Assembly (NCBI RefSeq): GCF_000226875.1
Contig: NZ_JH164926.1
Location: forward strand, 1,527,405 to 1,591,404
Direction: 5' to 3'
DNA: 64,000 nt
Source of the DNA: Neisseria shayeganii 871
GTDB lineage: Bacteria > Pseudomonadota > Gammaproteobacteria > Burkholderiales > Neisseriaceae
The notes under the pieces are model-generated. The model worked only from the letters and a program-made list of their open reading frames with translations, ran no database searches and had not been told where the DNA came from. The translations under genes were made by a program, and so were the position numbers. Numbering within the stretch: position 1 is the first letter of the stretch; each line of letters opens with the position of its first letter. Shown here piece after piece: positions 29,929 through 39,153 of the stretch.

Positions 29929-31401
29929 ATGCTTTCCACCTCTATGCCGCCCCTGCCCCATTCCCGCGCCTTCGGTTTTGCCCTTGCCGTCTTATTCGCT
30001 GGCCTGTTCGCATGGTTTTACGGCGCCGCCAACCTGCTCAGCGCCTACACGCCGTGGCAGATCCGCCCCGCGCTGCCGTTTGAAGCCGCCATTCCCCTGC
30101 TGCCGGCGTGGTCGGCGGTGTATCTGTCAATGCCGCTGATGCTGCTTTGGGGCGCATGGCGGCTGGAATGGACAACGCAATGGCGGCTGTTTGCCGTATT
30201 ACTGGCCGAATTGCTTGTCGCCTGCTTGTGTTTCGTACTGCTGCCGGTTGACACCGCCTTTCCGCTAGCCGAAACAACCGGTTTCTGGCAGCCGCTCCAC
30301 CAATTCGCCACTGCTCTGGCACTCGAGCGTAACCACCTGCCCTCCCTGCACATGGCCTTTGCGCTCACCGCTGCCCTCGCCCTGCAAGCCGCCTTGCCGC
30401 CCGCCGGGCGCCTGCTGGTTTGGTGCTGGGCGGCGCTGGTCGGTCTCAGCACCCTGTTTACCCACCAACACCACCTGCTCGATTTGGCTGCCGGCATGGC
30501 GCTGGCGCTGGCCGCCTGGCGGATGGTGCCGCCCTATGCCTGCAGACCGCGCTGTTTGCGGCGGGTTCGGCTGGGCTGGCTGTTGTGCGTGAACCAACAG
30601 GCGTTTGCCCGCCGCCATTTGCGCTACGGCTGGATCAGCCTGCTGCTGGCCGTGCAGCGCCTGATCCGTCCCCGCCGCGGTCGGCTGCTGATACGCGGTT
30701 TTGTGTTTCTACAAGCCGTGGACGATGTGATGGACGGCGACCGCCAAACCAAGGAAGCGCCCGCCGAGCTGGCCGAACGGCTGATCGCTGCATGGCAGAA
30801 AGGCCGTTTTGATGAAACAGACGATTGGCAACTATTGGCCGCCGCCTTTTATAACAGTCTGCGCCACACCGCCGCCCCCGATACCGCCCGCCGCGAAGTG
30901 GCCGAACTGCTCGGCGTAATGCGTGACGACCGCTTGCGGGCAGAGCAGGCCGCCGTCTGGTCCGCCGCCGCCATCCAAGCCCAACACCGCCGCACCTTCA
31001 CACTCTCGCTCAACCTGCTGCTGGCCGCGCTGGGCTCGCCCCTGCGTGCGCAAGAAGTTCCCGAGTTGGTTGACGCCCTTGGCTGGTGCTCCACCGTGCG
31101 CGATCTGCGCGAAGACCTCGCCGCCGGCATCATCAATCTTCCCGCCGACATCTGGCGGCAACTGCCCGCCAACCCGCGCCAGGACCCTTCCGCGCTGCAA
31201 CATCCTGCCCTCAGCCAATGGCTGCGGCAGGAACGGCAACACGCCCTGCGCCTGCTCGACCGCCTGGAACAAAGGCAGCCCGAATGGGCACGCGACCCCG
31301 CCGGCACCCGCATCGTGCGCCTCTTTGCACGCTCCGTGCGCCGCTTTGCCGGCCGCCGTTTTCACAAACTTTACCCCTGGCTGGCGGCCGAAGCCCGATA
31401 A
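29929..31401 (+). CDS. Fusion of PAP2 phosphatase and squalene/phytoene synthase-like domain
   Basis: The 490-residue protein joins two lipid-enzyme domains. Residues 1-200 form a multi-helix membrane region with PAP2 motifs: NHLPSLHMAF (135-144, His141) and THQHHLLDLAAG (178-189). Residues 215-490 resemble trans-isoprenyl diphosphate synthases of the squalene/phytoene type: FVFLQAVDDVMDGDR has DDxxD at 265-269, and CSTVRDLREDLAAGIINLP has the second DxxxD at 392-396. Both acidic motifs look intact. A combined role in isoprenoid phosphate metabolism is plausible, but no substrate can be named. The start is uncertain: ATG at 29929 lacks a clear ribosome site, and an ATG at 29944 is possible. 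The cardiolipin synthase gene follows. Confidence 0.8.
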   Translation: MLSTSMPPLPHSRAFGFALAVLFAGLFAWFYGAANLLSAYTPWQIRPALPFEAAIPLLPAWSAVYLSMPLMLLWGAWRLEWTTQWRLFAVLLAELLVACLCFVLLPVDTAFPLAETTGFWQPLHQFATALALERNHLPSLHMAFALTAALALQAALPPAGRLLVWCWAALVGLSTLFTHQHHLLDLAAGMALALAAWRMVPPYACRPRCLRRVRLGWLLCVNQQAFARRHLRYGWISLLLAVQRLIRPRRGRLLIRGFVFLQAVDDVMDGDRQTKEAPAELAERLIAAWQKGRFDETDDWQLLAAAFYNSLRHTAAPDTARREVAELLGVMRDDRLRAEQAAVWSAAAIQAQHRRTFTLSLNLLLAALGSPLRAQEVPELVDALGWCSTVRDLREDLAAGIINLPADIWRQLPANPRQDPSALQHPALSQWLRQERQHALRLLDRLEQRQPEWARDPAGTRIVRLFARSVRRFAGRRFHKLYPWLAAEAR

Positions 31402-31449
31402 GCCTGCGAATTCATTAGGGCCTATGTCGTCCATATACCAATACCTATC

Positions 31450-31579
31450 AACACCCCCTGATGTGGATGCAGTTCAAGGCGTAGCAGCGCAGCGAGTGCA
31501 GACATATCAGATAGATAGGCAAGTGAGTGAGCAGCGCACAACGCAGAAATGCGTCGCAGACAGGGAGTAAAGCTCTCAG
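31450..31579. repeat. Truncated MITE-like element abutting a DUS
   Basis: The inner core (GATGTGGATGCAGTTCAAGG through CAACGCAGAAATGCGTCGCA) is well preserved, but the left end is missing and the right end is altered to AAAGCTCTCA. GGCTACCTGAA follows at once, so a DUS again borders the element. It lies between the PAP2-fusion gene and the cardiolipin synthase gene. Confidence 0.75.
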
Positions 31580-31735
31580 GCTACCTGAAACTGTCGGGCA
31601 CATCAGACACCCTGCTGCCTCATCGGGCAAAACCCTCTCTCAAACGGGGATTTCTGCTATGCTTGGTTCCGTTTCAGAATCGCTGAAACACGAATTTGAT
31701 TGAGGTTTCTTTAACATCCGGCAACAAGGAGGCTT

Positions 31736-33205
31736 ATGCACAACGCCCCCGATCTCCATGATTTCAGCCACCCCGTATTGGAACAGATCCGTTTCCGCTC
31801 CGGCGGCAGCGACGTATACGGCGGCCATGAAGTGACTCTGTTGAAAGACAGCAGCGAAAACTTTCCTGCCTGGCTCGAAGCAGTGGCATCTGCCCGCGAT
31901 TATGTACTGATGGAAATGTATATCTTCGCCAACAACGACTTCGGCCGCCAAATGCGCGACCTATTGGTGGAAAAGGCAAAAGCCGGCGTCAAGGTGGTGC
32001 TGATCTACGACTGGCTGGGCTCGTTGTGGCCCTCCTTGCGCGGTTTTTTCAAACCCTTGCGCCAAGCCGGCGCCTTGGTGGTGCCTTACAATCCGATGGG
32101 CTTTGCCAGCGGCATCGGTTTGTTGTCGCGCAACCACCGCAAGTCGATTGTGGTGGACGGGCACACCGCTTTTGTCAGCGGGCTGTGCGTGTCGTCGGCT
32201 TGGGAAGGCAATCCGGCCAAAGGCATTGCTCCGTGGCGGGACGCCGGGGTTTGCCTGAAAGGGCCGGCGGTGGGCGAGGTGCTGCAAGCCGCGGCCGACA
32301 GCCTGCAGTCGCAAGGCCGCGAGCTGCCGGCCGGTATTTACACCGCCTGCGGCGAAGCCGGCACGGTGCGCGCCGGCGTGGTCGCCACCACGCCCAGCGA
32401 CAACAATATGATGCGGCTGGATTTAAACGCCTTGGCTTTGGCCAACCGCAATCTGTGGCTCACCGATGCCTACTTCATGCCCACCCGGCTCTACACCCAG
32501 GCGCTGATCAATGCCGCCAATGCCGGCGTGGACGTGCGCTTGCTGGTGCCGCGTACATCGGATATTCCTTGGATCGGCCGCGTTTCCCGCACCCGCTACC
32601 GCGTCCTGCTGGAAGCGGGCGTGCGGGTGTTCGAATGGAACGGCCCGATGATTCATGCCAAAAGTGCGATTGCCGACGGCATTTGGGCGCGGATAGGCTC
32701 CACCAATCTCAATTTTTCCAGCTGGCACCTCAACCGCGAGCTGGACGTGGTCATCGAAGATGCCGGCGTGGTGCGCCAGTTGGAGCGGCAGTTTTTGGAA
32801 GACCTGAATCAAACCACCGAAGTGGTATTAAACGAAGAAGAGCACCAAATCATGCGCCAACGGCGGCGGCAGCATTTTTCGCGCCTGCGCATTTTCAACC
32901 GTCAGCAGGCACGCGCGGTTACCCGCCAATTTTTACAGCTGTCCCACGTTTTCGAGGGTAATTTCTACGGCACGCGCACGGTGGACGAAAACGAAGCCAA
33001 GGCTTATTTGAGTATGGGCCTGCTGATGCTGGCACTGGTGGCACTGCTGTGGTTTGCCCCCTATCTGCTGGTGGTGCCGGTGATGCTGCTGTTACTGGCC
33101 GGCGGCCTCTCCACCACCGTGCACGCCGTGCGCCAGCTGCGCAAATTCGAGCAGCATAAAAAGCGCCGCCAAGCATCGCCGCCACACCATGATTCAGAAA
33201 AATAA
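31736..33205 (+). CDS. clsB: Cardiolipin synthase, phospholipase D family (ClsB-like)
   Basis: This enzyme condenses phospholipids to cardiolipin at the inner membrane. The 489-residue protein has two HKD motifs: NHRKSIVVDG (His134, Lys136, Asp141) and IHAKSAIADG (His307, Lys309, Asp314), followed by GSTNLNFSSWHLNRELD, typical of the PLD superfamily. Unlike ClsA it has no N-terminal membrane helices; instead, two hydrophobic segments lie near the C-terminus (about 425-460). It begins with AAGGAG six bases before the ATG. The gene symbol is by similarity only; distinction between ClsB and ClsC-like members cannot be settled here. Confidence 0.85.
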   Translation: MHNAPDLHDFSHPVLEQIRFRSGGSDVYGGHEVTLLKDSSENFPAWLEAVASARDYVLMEMYIFANNDFGRQMRDLLVEKAKAGVKVVLIYDWLGSLWPSLRGFFKPLRQAGALVVPYNPMGFASGIGLLSRNHRKSIVVDGHTAFVSGLCVSSAWEGNPAKGIAPWRDAGVCLKGPAVGEVLQAAADSLQSQGRELPAGIYTACGEAGTVRAGVVATTPSDNNMMRLDLNALALANRNLWLTDAYFMPTRLYTQALINAANAGVDVRLLVPRTSDIPWIGRVSRTRYRVLLEAGVRVFEWNGPMIHAKSAIADGIWARIGSTNLNFSSWHLNRELDVVIEDAGVVRQLERQFLEDLNQTTEVVLNEEEHQIMRQRRRQHFSRLRIFNRQQARAVTRQFLQLSHVFEGNFYGTRTVDENEAKAYLSMGLLMLALVALLWFAPYLLVVPVMLLLLAGGLSTTVHAVRQLRKFEQHKKRRQASPPHHDSEK

Positions 33206-33384
33206 AACTTTTAAATTCAATATAATAAAATCAAAATTCAGCGAATTTAAATAAATTAAATCGAAAAGATAGTTTCAATAGTTAATTTTTTAGACTATAG
33301 TGCGCCCCATACCCGCTGCCGCCCAAACACATCCCTGTTTTCAGGTAGCTTTCTCCCCCGACCCGATAAATAAAGGAAACAACC

Positions 33385-34893
33385 ATGTCCAAATGTCCCG
33401 TAACCCATCTGACCATGAACAACGGCGCGCCCGTTGCGGATAACCAAAACAGCATGACCGCCGGCCCGCGCGGCCCGCTGCTGGCGCAAGATTTGTGGCT
33501 GAACGAAAAACTGGCGAACTTCGTGCGCGAAGTGATTCCTGAGCGCCGTATGCACGCCAAAGGTTCCGGCGCTTTCGGTACGTTCACCGTCACCAACGAC
33601 ATCACCCAATACACCCGCGCGGCCATCTTCAGCAAAGTCGGCAAAAAAACCGAAATGTTCGCCCGCTTCACTACCGTAGCCGGTGAGCGCGGTGCGGCAG
33701 ATGCCGAGCGCGACATCCGCGGTTTCGCCCTGAAGTTTTACACCGAAGAAGGCAACTGGGATATGGTGGGTAACAACACGCCGGTATTCTTCCTGCGCGA
33801 CCCGCGTAAATTCCCCGATTTGAACAAAGCGGTAAAACGCGACCCGCGCACCAATATGCGTTCCGCTACCAACAACTGGGACTTCTGGACGCTGCTGCCC
33901 GAAGCCTTCCACCAAGTCACCATCGTGATGAGCGACCGCGGCATTCCCGCTACTTACCGCCATATGCACGGTTACGGTTCGCACACTTACAGCTTCTGGA
34001 ACGAAGCAGGCGAGCGTTTCTGGGTGAAATTCCACTTCCACACCCAACAAGGCATTAAAAACCTGAGCAACGAAGAAGCCGCCGCCATTATTGCCGATGA
34101 CCGCGAAAGCCACCAGCGCGACCTGTACGAGTCTATCGAGAAAGGCGATTTCCCGAAATGGACCATGTACGTACAAATCATGCCCGAGGCCGATGCCGAA
34201 AAAGTGCCCTACCATCCGTTCGACCTGACCAAAGTATGGCCGAAAAAAGACTATCCGCTGATCGAAGTGGGCGAGTTCGAATTGAACCGCAACCCCGAAA
34301 ACTTCTTCGCCGATGTCGAACAGTCTGCTTTCGCACCGAGCAACTTGGTTCCCGGTATCGGCGTATCGCCCGACCGCATGCTGCAAGCCCGCCTGTTCAA
34401 CTATGCCGATGCACAACGCTACCGCTTGGGCGTGAACCACAACCAAATTCCGGTAAACGCACCGCGCTGCCCCGTACACAGCAATGCCCGCGACGGTTAC
34501 GGTCGCGTTGACGGCAACTACGGCAGCACCCTGCACTACGAGCCGAACAGTTTCGGCCAATGGCAAGAGCAGGCCCAATACGCCGAGCCGCCTTTGAAAA
34601 TCAACGGTGATGCGGCACATTGGAACTACCGCGAAGACGATGCCGACTACTTCAGCCAACCGCGCGCACTGTTCAATCTGATGAGCGCCGAGCAGAAACA
34701 GGTACTGTTTAACAATACCGCAGCCGGCATGGGCGACGCACCGGACTTCATCAAATACCGCCACATCCGCAACTGTAACGCCTGCGACCCGGCTTACGGT
34801 GAGGGCGTTGCCAAAGCCTTGGGTCTGACCGTGGCCGATGCCATCGCCGCCCGCGAAAGCGACCCTGCTTTGGGCCAACCCGGCCTGCTGTAA
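33385..34893 (+). CDS. katA: Monofunctional haem catalase
   Basis: KatA decomposes hydrogen peroxide. The 502-residue protein is a complete clade-3 small-subunit catalase with catalytic His57 in RRMHAKGSGAFG, Asn130 in NWDMVGNNTPVFF and the proximal haem Tyr in RLFNYADAQRYRLG near residue 340. The reading frame is intact with AAAGGAAAC before the ATG. Upstream is AT-rich with TATAGT (33294) as a possible -10. An inverted DUS pair and T tract terminate it. Because E. corrodens is generally catalase-negative, an intact gene is unexpected. Interior codons lack DUS of either dialect. Confidence 0.97.
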   Translation: MSKCPVTHLTMNNGAPVADNQNSMTAGPRGPLLAQDLWLNEKLANFVREVIPERRMHAKGSGAFGTFTVTNDITQYTRAAIFSKVGKKTEMFARFTTVAGERGAADAERDIRGFALKFYTEEGNWDMVGNNTPVFFLRDPRKFPDLNKAVKRDPRTNMRSATNNWDFWTLLPEAFHQVTIVMSDRGIPATYRHMHGYGSHTYSFWNEAGERFWVKFHFHTQQGIKNLSNEEAAAIIADDRESHQRDLYESIEKGDFPKWTMYVQIMPEADAEKVPYHPFDLTKVWPKKDYPLIEVGEFELNRNPENFFADVEQSAFAPSNLVPGIGVSPDRMLQARLFNYADAQRYRLGVNHNQIPVNAPRCPVHSNARDGYGRVDGNYGSTLHYEPNSFGQWQEQAQYAEPPLKINGDAAHWNYREDDADYFSQPRALFNLMSAEQKQVLFNNTAAGMGDAPDFIKYRHIRNCNACDPAYGEGVAKALGLTVADAIAARESDPALGQPGLL

Positions 34894-34950
34894 TCCGGCT
34901 GCCGAACAGCTTTTCCGCAAACCGGTAAAGGTTTGACGGAACCCATCCAA

Positions 34951-34985
34951 AGGCTACCTGAAAGCATTTCAGGTAGCCTTTTTTG
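34951..34985 (+). terminator. Inverted Eikenella DUS pair after katA
   Basis: AGGCTACCTGAAA and TTTCAGGTAGCCT flank a three- to four-base loop and are followed by TTTTTT, a complete rho-independent terminator 58 bases after the katA stop codon. Confidence 0.92.
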
Positions 34986-35295
34986 CATAAAAATCATTCG
35001 GCCCAATTGTATTGGAAGCTGTTGACAGCGCAACGGAGTGACTGGTGAAGCGGTTTTTTTTCGCGGTAAAAACCGCGTATGCCGGGCGGAAAGGCGCGCG
35101 AGCCTGGATACCTGGCAAACATGAACCGCGCAACAGACGCAGCTTGTTAACGGGATAGCGAAGCGGACTTGCAAAGCCAAAATACCGCCGCAATACCAAA
35201 GGCCGACAGCCCCGGACCATCCCGCATATTCGATGAACAAACGTGCATATTTGTTTTTAATATTTAATCATTGTAAATTTTTATAATAATTTATA
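34986..35295. other. Intergenic stretch without recognised gene
   Basis: About 310 bases between the katA terminator and the haem receptor promoter. A hairpin GCGGTTTTTTTTCGC...AAAAACCGC lies near 35049-35075. Minus-strand open frames have no ribosome site or recognisable product. I see no RNA gene. Confidence 0.5.
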
Positions 35296-35318
35296 TAATA
35301 ATCGTTCCTATTATTATC
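35296..35318 (+). promoter_or_regulatory. AT-rich inverted repeat, possible Fur site before the haem receptor
   Basis: ATAATAAT and ATTATTAT, eight bases apart, lie just before the start codon in a very AT-rich leader. The spacing and composition resemble Fur-binding sites, and iron control of a haem receptor is expected, but the match to the consensus is loose. Further AT-rich repeats lie upstream. Confidence 0.45.
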
Positions 35319-35322
35319 GAAT

Positions 35323-37512
35323 ATGCACATCATGAAACCTGTTTACTTGTCTCAAGTCATCGCTTTACTGTTCTCAAGCACGGTCGTTTATGCGCAAACC
35401 TCCCCTTCCCAAGCCGCAACAGAGTTGGAAACCATCGAAGTGGTGGGAGAAAACGGGCACAAAGCCCCCAACACCACTGTATTGAAAGCGGAAGATCTGC
35501 AACGGACGGGCGCACAAAACATCGACGATATGTTTCTCTACGAGCCGGGCGTCGGCGTCCGCTCCAACAACCTTCAAGGCGGGCACGAAAGCATCAATAT
35601 CCGCGGCATGGAAGGCAACCGCATCCTGATGACCATCGACGGCGTCCCCCTGCCCGATATGCATGCTGACATCGGGCCCACCGCCAACGCCGCCAGCGTG
35701 ACCCGCGACACCATGGAAACCGACACCCTCCGCCAAATCACCGTTTCCAAAGGCGGCGACGCCGCAGCAGACGGCAGCGGCTCCTTAGGCGGCGCCGTAG
35801 CCATGACCACCTACCGGCCCGCCGATTTTGTGCGTGCCGACAAACCTTTCTACTTCGGCCTGAAATACGGCTACCGCAGCAGCTACCGCAGCCACGGCGC
35901 CACCGCCACCGCAGCCGGCCAAACCGGCCCGGTTTCCGGTCTGCTGATGCTGACCCGCCGCAATCTTCACGAAGCAAAAAACTATGCCGAAAACGACGGC
36001 AACGGTGCCAAACGCACCGTTTCCAACCGGCAAGAAAACCGAAATTACAATGTCTTAGCCAAAGGCGGCATCGGTAATGACACACACAATATCGAAGCGG
36101 TATTCGAACAGTTTGCCCGCCAAAGCGACACCAACCGCCAAGAAAAACTCGGCACCGGCCGTTCGCGCAGCGGCAACAGGCTCGACACACCGCTGGCGCT
36201 GGCTTACGACGAATACAAGCGCCGCCGTTTCGGCCTCACCTACCGCTATACGCCGGCCGGCAGCTGGCTCGACAGCCTGTCCGCCCATGCTTACCGGCAA
36301 ACATTCGATGTGGACAACGACAGCCACCAGATAACCCACAGCACGCCGCCTAACGGCGGCCCGACCCGCACCCAGGAAACCCGGGACCACAATACCTTTA
36401 CCCAACACCTCACTGGCACTGGCGTGGACCTGAGCGCCCACGCCCATACCGGCAGCATCACCCACCGCATCCGCGCCGGCCTGAGTTACCGCCTGAAAGA
36501 GCACGACCGCCTACTCAGCAAAACCGTTTCGGATACCCGCACAGGCAACAGCGCCGGCGAACAGCGCTTTTTCCCTTCTTACAAACAGCACGCCCTCAGC
36601 CTCTACGGCGAAGACCGCCTGGTGTTTAACAACGGCGCCGAACTGACGTTCAGCCTGCGCCACGAACGGGAAAAAACCCGCTTCGACATCGACGAGGCCT
36701 TCCGCCAAACCAGCAACAATATTCCGCTTGCCGACAGCGTCAGCCACCATGCTTGGCTGCCCGGCGTGCGCTTCAGCATGCCCTTTAGCAAAACTCTCAC
36801 CGGCTTTGCTGCCTACTCCCGCGGCTACCGTTCGCCGCCGGTGGATTTGATGGCGTCCGGCTACGACAGCTTCCGCGGCTATCGCGTCGTGCCCAACCTC
36901 GACCTCAAACCCGAAACCTCGCACAACTTCGAAACCGGCCTTCGCTACCGTAGCCCAACCCTCCGCTTGGACGCCACCGCTTTCTACAACCGCTACAAAG
37001 ACTTTATTGCCACCGCTGAAAAAGCCTCCCCGGCCCCCGGCTATGTTTCCGAGTTTTATTTCAGCAACCTAGACCGGGCCAAAACTTACGGCCTCGAACT
37101 CTCCGGCGGCTGGCACATCACGCCTGCTTGGCGCCTGAACGGCAGCGTGGCTTGGATGCGCGGCAAAAACGAAAGCCTCAACCAGCCGCTCTCCACCGCC
37201 TACCCCTTGAACGGCGTGCTGGGGCTGGACTATGAACGCGAACAGTGGGGCGTCGGCACCCGTCTGCGCTGGGCGGCAGCCCGCCACCGCGTCAAAGCCG
37301 GCGACTTCCGCGCACCGGGCTACGGCGTGTGGGACCTCACCGCACATTACCGTCCTTGGAAAAATCTGGAACTCCATGCCGGCATCTACAACATCGGCGA
37401 CAAACGCTATTGGCACTTCGCCGATGTCGGCGGCGTGAAAGCCGATGCCGCGGTTGACCGCTATACCCAACCCGGCCGCAACTTCTCATTGGGCTTACAT
37501 CTGCAATTCTAA
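35323..37512 (+). CDS. hmuR: TonB-dependent haem/haemoglobin receptor
   Basis: This outer-membrane receptor imports haem using TonB energy. The 729-residue protein has a signal peptide (KPVYLSQVIALLFSSTVVYA), a TonB-box-like ETIEVVGE shortly after it, a plug domain with NIRGMEGNRILMTIDGVPLPD and VSKGGDAAADGSGSLGGAVA, and a 22-strand-type barrel ending in the expected aromatic residue (LHLQF). The region RGYRSPPVDLMASGYDS contains the FRAP-like segment of haem receptors in altered form. The start could equally be the ATG three codons later; neither has a good ribosome site. It heads a haem uptake locus with hmuTUV downstream. Haem specificity is inferred from those neighbours. Confidence 0.88.
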   Translation: MHIMKPVYLSQVIALLFSSTVVYAQTSPSQAATELETIEVVGENGHKAPNTTVLKAEDLQRTGAQNIDDMFLYEPGVGVRSNNLQGGHESINIRGMEGNRILMTIDGVPLPDMHADIGPTANAASVTRDTMETDTLRQITVSKGGDAAADGSGSLGGAVAMTTYRPADFVRADKPFYFGLKYGYRSSYRSHGATATAAGQTGPVSGLLMLTRRNLHEAKNYAENDGNGAKRTVSNRQENRNYNVLAKGGIGNDTHNIEAVFEQFARQSDTNRQEKLGTGRSRSGNRLDTPLALAYDEYKRRRFGLTYRYTPAGSWLDSLSAHAYRQTFDVDNDSHQITHSTPPNGGPTRTQETRDHNTFTQHLTGTGVDLSAHAHTGSITHRIRAGLSYRLKEHDRLLSKTVSDTRTGNSAGEQRFFPSYKQHALSLYGEDRLVFNNGAELTFSLRHEREKTRFDIDEAFRQTSNNIPLADSVSHHAWLPGVRFSMPFSKTLTGFAAYSRGYRSPPVDLMASGYDSFRGYRVVPNLDLKPETSHNFETGLRYRSPTLRLDATAFYNRYKDFIATAEKASPAPGYVSEFYFSNLDRAKTYGLELSGGWHITPAWRLNGSVAWMRGKNESLNQPLSTAYPLNGVLGLDYEREQWGVGTRLRWAAARHRVKAGDFRAPGYGVWDLTAHYRPWKNLELHAGIYNIGDKRYWHFADVGGVKADAAVDRYTQPGRNFSLGLHLQF

Positions 37513-37546
37513 AACCGCTTTTCAGGTAGCCTGCGCGGCCACAGGC

Positions 37547-37732
37547 TAAGACCTTTGCAAAACCCTCAGATGTGGATGCAGTTCAAGGCGTAGCAGCGCA
37601 GCGAGCGTGAACATCAGGAATCACTGTGGGACAGACATATCATCTACAAGGCTAAGCGAGCGAGCAGTACCCATAGGGCATAAACGCACAACGCAGAAAT
37701 GCGCCGCAGATGGGGGTTTTGCAAAGGTCTCA
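37547..37732. repeat. MITE-like element, long form, inserted in a DUS
   Basis: A 186-bp copy with TAAGACCTTTGCAAAACC and GGGTTTTGCAAAGGTCTCA ends, flanked by GGC on both sides; excision with one GGC restores AGGCTACCTGAA. It carries both optional blocks and sits inside the haem locus, between the receptor gene and the hydrolase-PDZ gene, so it may separate their transcription. Confidence 0.87.
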
Positions 37733-37771
37733 GGCTACCTGAACACATATCCGTCAAAAACAGATACCGCT

Positions 37772-39118
37772 ATGCATACCATCAGAATCTTACTCACCGC
37801 CCTACTCTGCTGGGTTTCGGCAGCCGCCGCCGCGCAGAGCGGCAGCTTCCAAACCTTCCGCTTTACCGCCCAAGACGGCCAAGAGCGGCCTTACATTGTC
37901 TATACCCCGCCCCACGTCGAGGCCGGCGAACCACGCCCCCTACTGGTGCACCTGCACGGCGCCATCGCTTCCCCGCAAATACGCAGCGACCCGCTGGCCA
38001 GCGTTCAACGCTCCAGCTTCCTCAAACTGGCCGATGCCGGCCGCTACTATGTGCTGTTTCCGTTCGGCCAAAAAGACGCCGGCTGGTTCGACCCCGTCGG
38101 CGTGAACATGGTGCTGGGCGAAGTGGACGCCGTACTGCGCGATTTCCCCGCCGCCGACCCCGACCGGGTCTTTCTCAGCGGCTTTTCCGACGGCGGCTCC
38201 GGCACCCTGTATCTGGCTGCCACCCATCCCGACCGCTTCGCCGGCTTCATCGCCATGAACGGCTCGCTGCCGGTGGCCGCCCATCTGGGCAGCACGCCCG
38301 TGTACCCGCAAAACTTCAACCGCAAGCCGCTCTACATCATCAATACCCGCAGCGATATGCTGTATCCGGCCGATATGATGCAGCCGGTGGCCGAAGAGTT
38401 GCGCCGCCACCATCTGGATCTCATTTTCAGCACGCCTGAAGGCGGTCACGATATGCGCTATTTGCCGCAAGAGATTCCCGCCCTGACCGCCTTCATCAAC
38501 CGCCACCGCCGTCAAACCCCCACCCAACTGATATGGGAAAGCAGCGGCGAAGCGGCGCAAGGCAGCGAATGGCTGCACATCGAACGCCTCAAGCCCCAAG
38601 CCGAACCGCAGCTTTGGCACCGTCCCTACCGGCTGACCCTATTCAACAACAAAGCCTCCTTCGGCATGGCCTTCGACCCTGCCTACCGCAACGGGCTGAA
38701 AGTGGCCGGCTTTGGCAAAGAAAACAGCACCGCGCAAAACATCGGCGTCCGCATCGGCGACATCGTGCTCAAAATGGGCGAAACCACCATGAACCACCCC
38801 TACGCCCCCTATCTTTATTTGGCAGACAAACGGGCCGGCGACCCGGTGGACATCACCGTGTTGCGCGACGGCCGCGAAACCGTTTTGCGCGGCCGCTTCA
38901 ACGAAGGCTACCACTATCAGGTATTCGAGAAGCAGCCGGTGTCGGGTAAAATCCGCGCCCGCATCGACCGCGGCCGCCTGCTGGTGGACACCTCCCGCGT
39001 CGCCGCTTTCCGCATCGACTTTTCCCGTTTGCCGCAACCGGTGCACAGCATCGTCATCAACGGCAAAACACACCCTGCGGCTTCCCTCAGCGGCAGCCAA
39101 TTGTTTGAAACCGAATAA
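37772..39118 (+). CDS. Secreted alpha/beta hydrolase with PDZ domain, in the haem locus
   Basis: The 448-residue protein has a signal peptide (ILLTALLCWVSAAAAAQ), then an alpha/beta-hydrolase (PHB depolymerase/esterase-like) domain: LLVHLHGAIASP (oxyanion region), the nucleophile elbow GFSDGGSG, an acid candidate in INTRSDMLYPADMM and the His in EGGHDMRYLPQE. From about residue 285 a PDZ-like segment follows (IGVRIGDIVLKMGETTM, VDITVLRDGRETVLRG). Its place between the haem receptor and hmuT suggests a role in processing a haem source or an iron chelator in the periplasm or outside, but no substrate is evident. No clear ribosome site precedes the ATG. Confidence 0.78.
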   Translation: MHTIRILLTALLCWVSAAAAAQSGSFQTFRFTAQDGQERPYIVYTPPHVEAGEPRPLLVHLHGAIASPQIRSDPLASVQRSSFLKLADAGRYYVLFPFGQKDAGWFDPVGVNMVLGEVDAVLRDFPAADPDRVFLSGFSDGGSGTLYLAATHPDRFAGFIAMNGSLPVAAHLGSTPVYPQNFNRKPLYIINTRSDMLYPADMMQPVAEELRRHHLDLIFSTPEGGHDMRYLPQEIPALTAFINRHRRQTPTQLIWESSGEAAQGSEWLHIERLKPQAEPQLWHRPYRLTLFNNKASFGMAFDPAYRNGLKVAGFGKENSTAQNIGVRIGDIVLKMGETTMNHPYAPYLYLADKRAGDPVDITVLRDGRETVLRGRFNEGYHYQVFEKQPVSGKIRARIDRGRLLVDTSRVAAFRIDFSRLPQPVHSIVINGKTHPAASLSGSQLFETE

Positions 39119-39153
39119 CCCGGCCTGCCCACAGGCTACCTGAAAGGACATCC

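Noticed and set aside
33295..34950. Minus-strand open frame of 551 codons opposite katA
   Set aside because: Antisense shadow of a well-conserved catalase; product rich in Val, Gly and Ala without recognisable domains.
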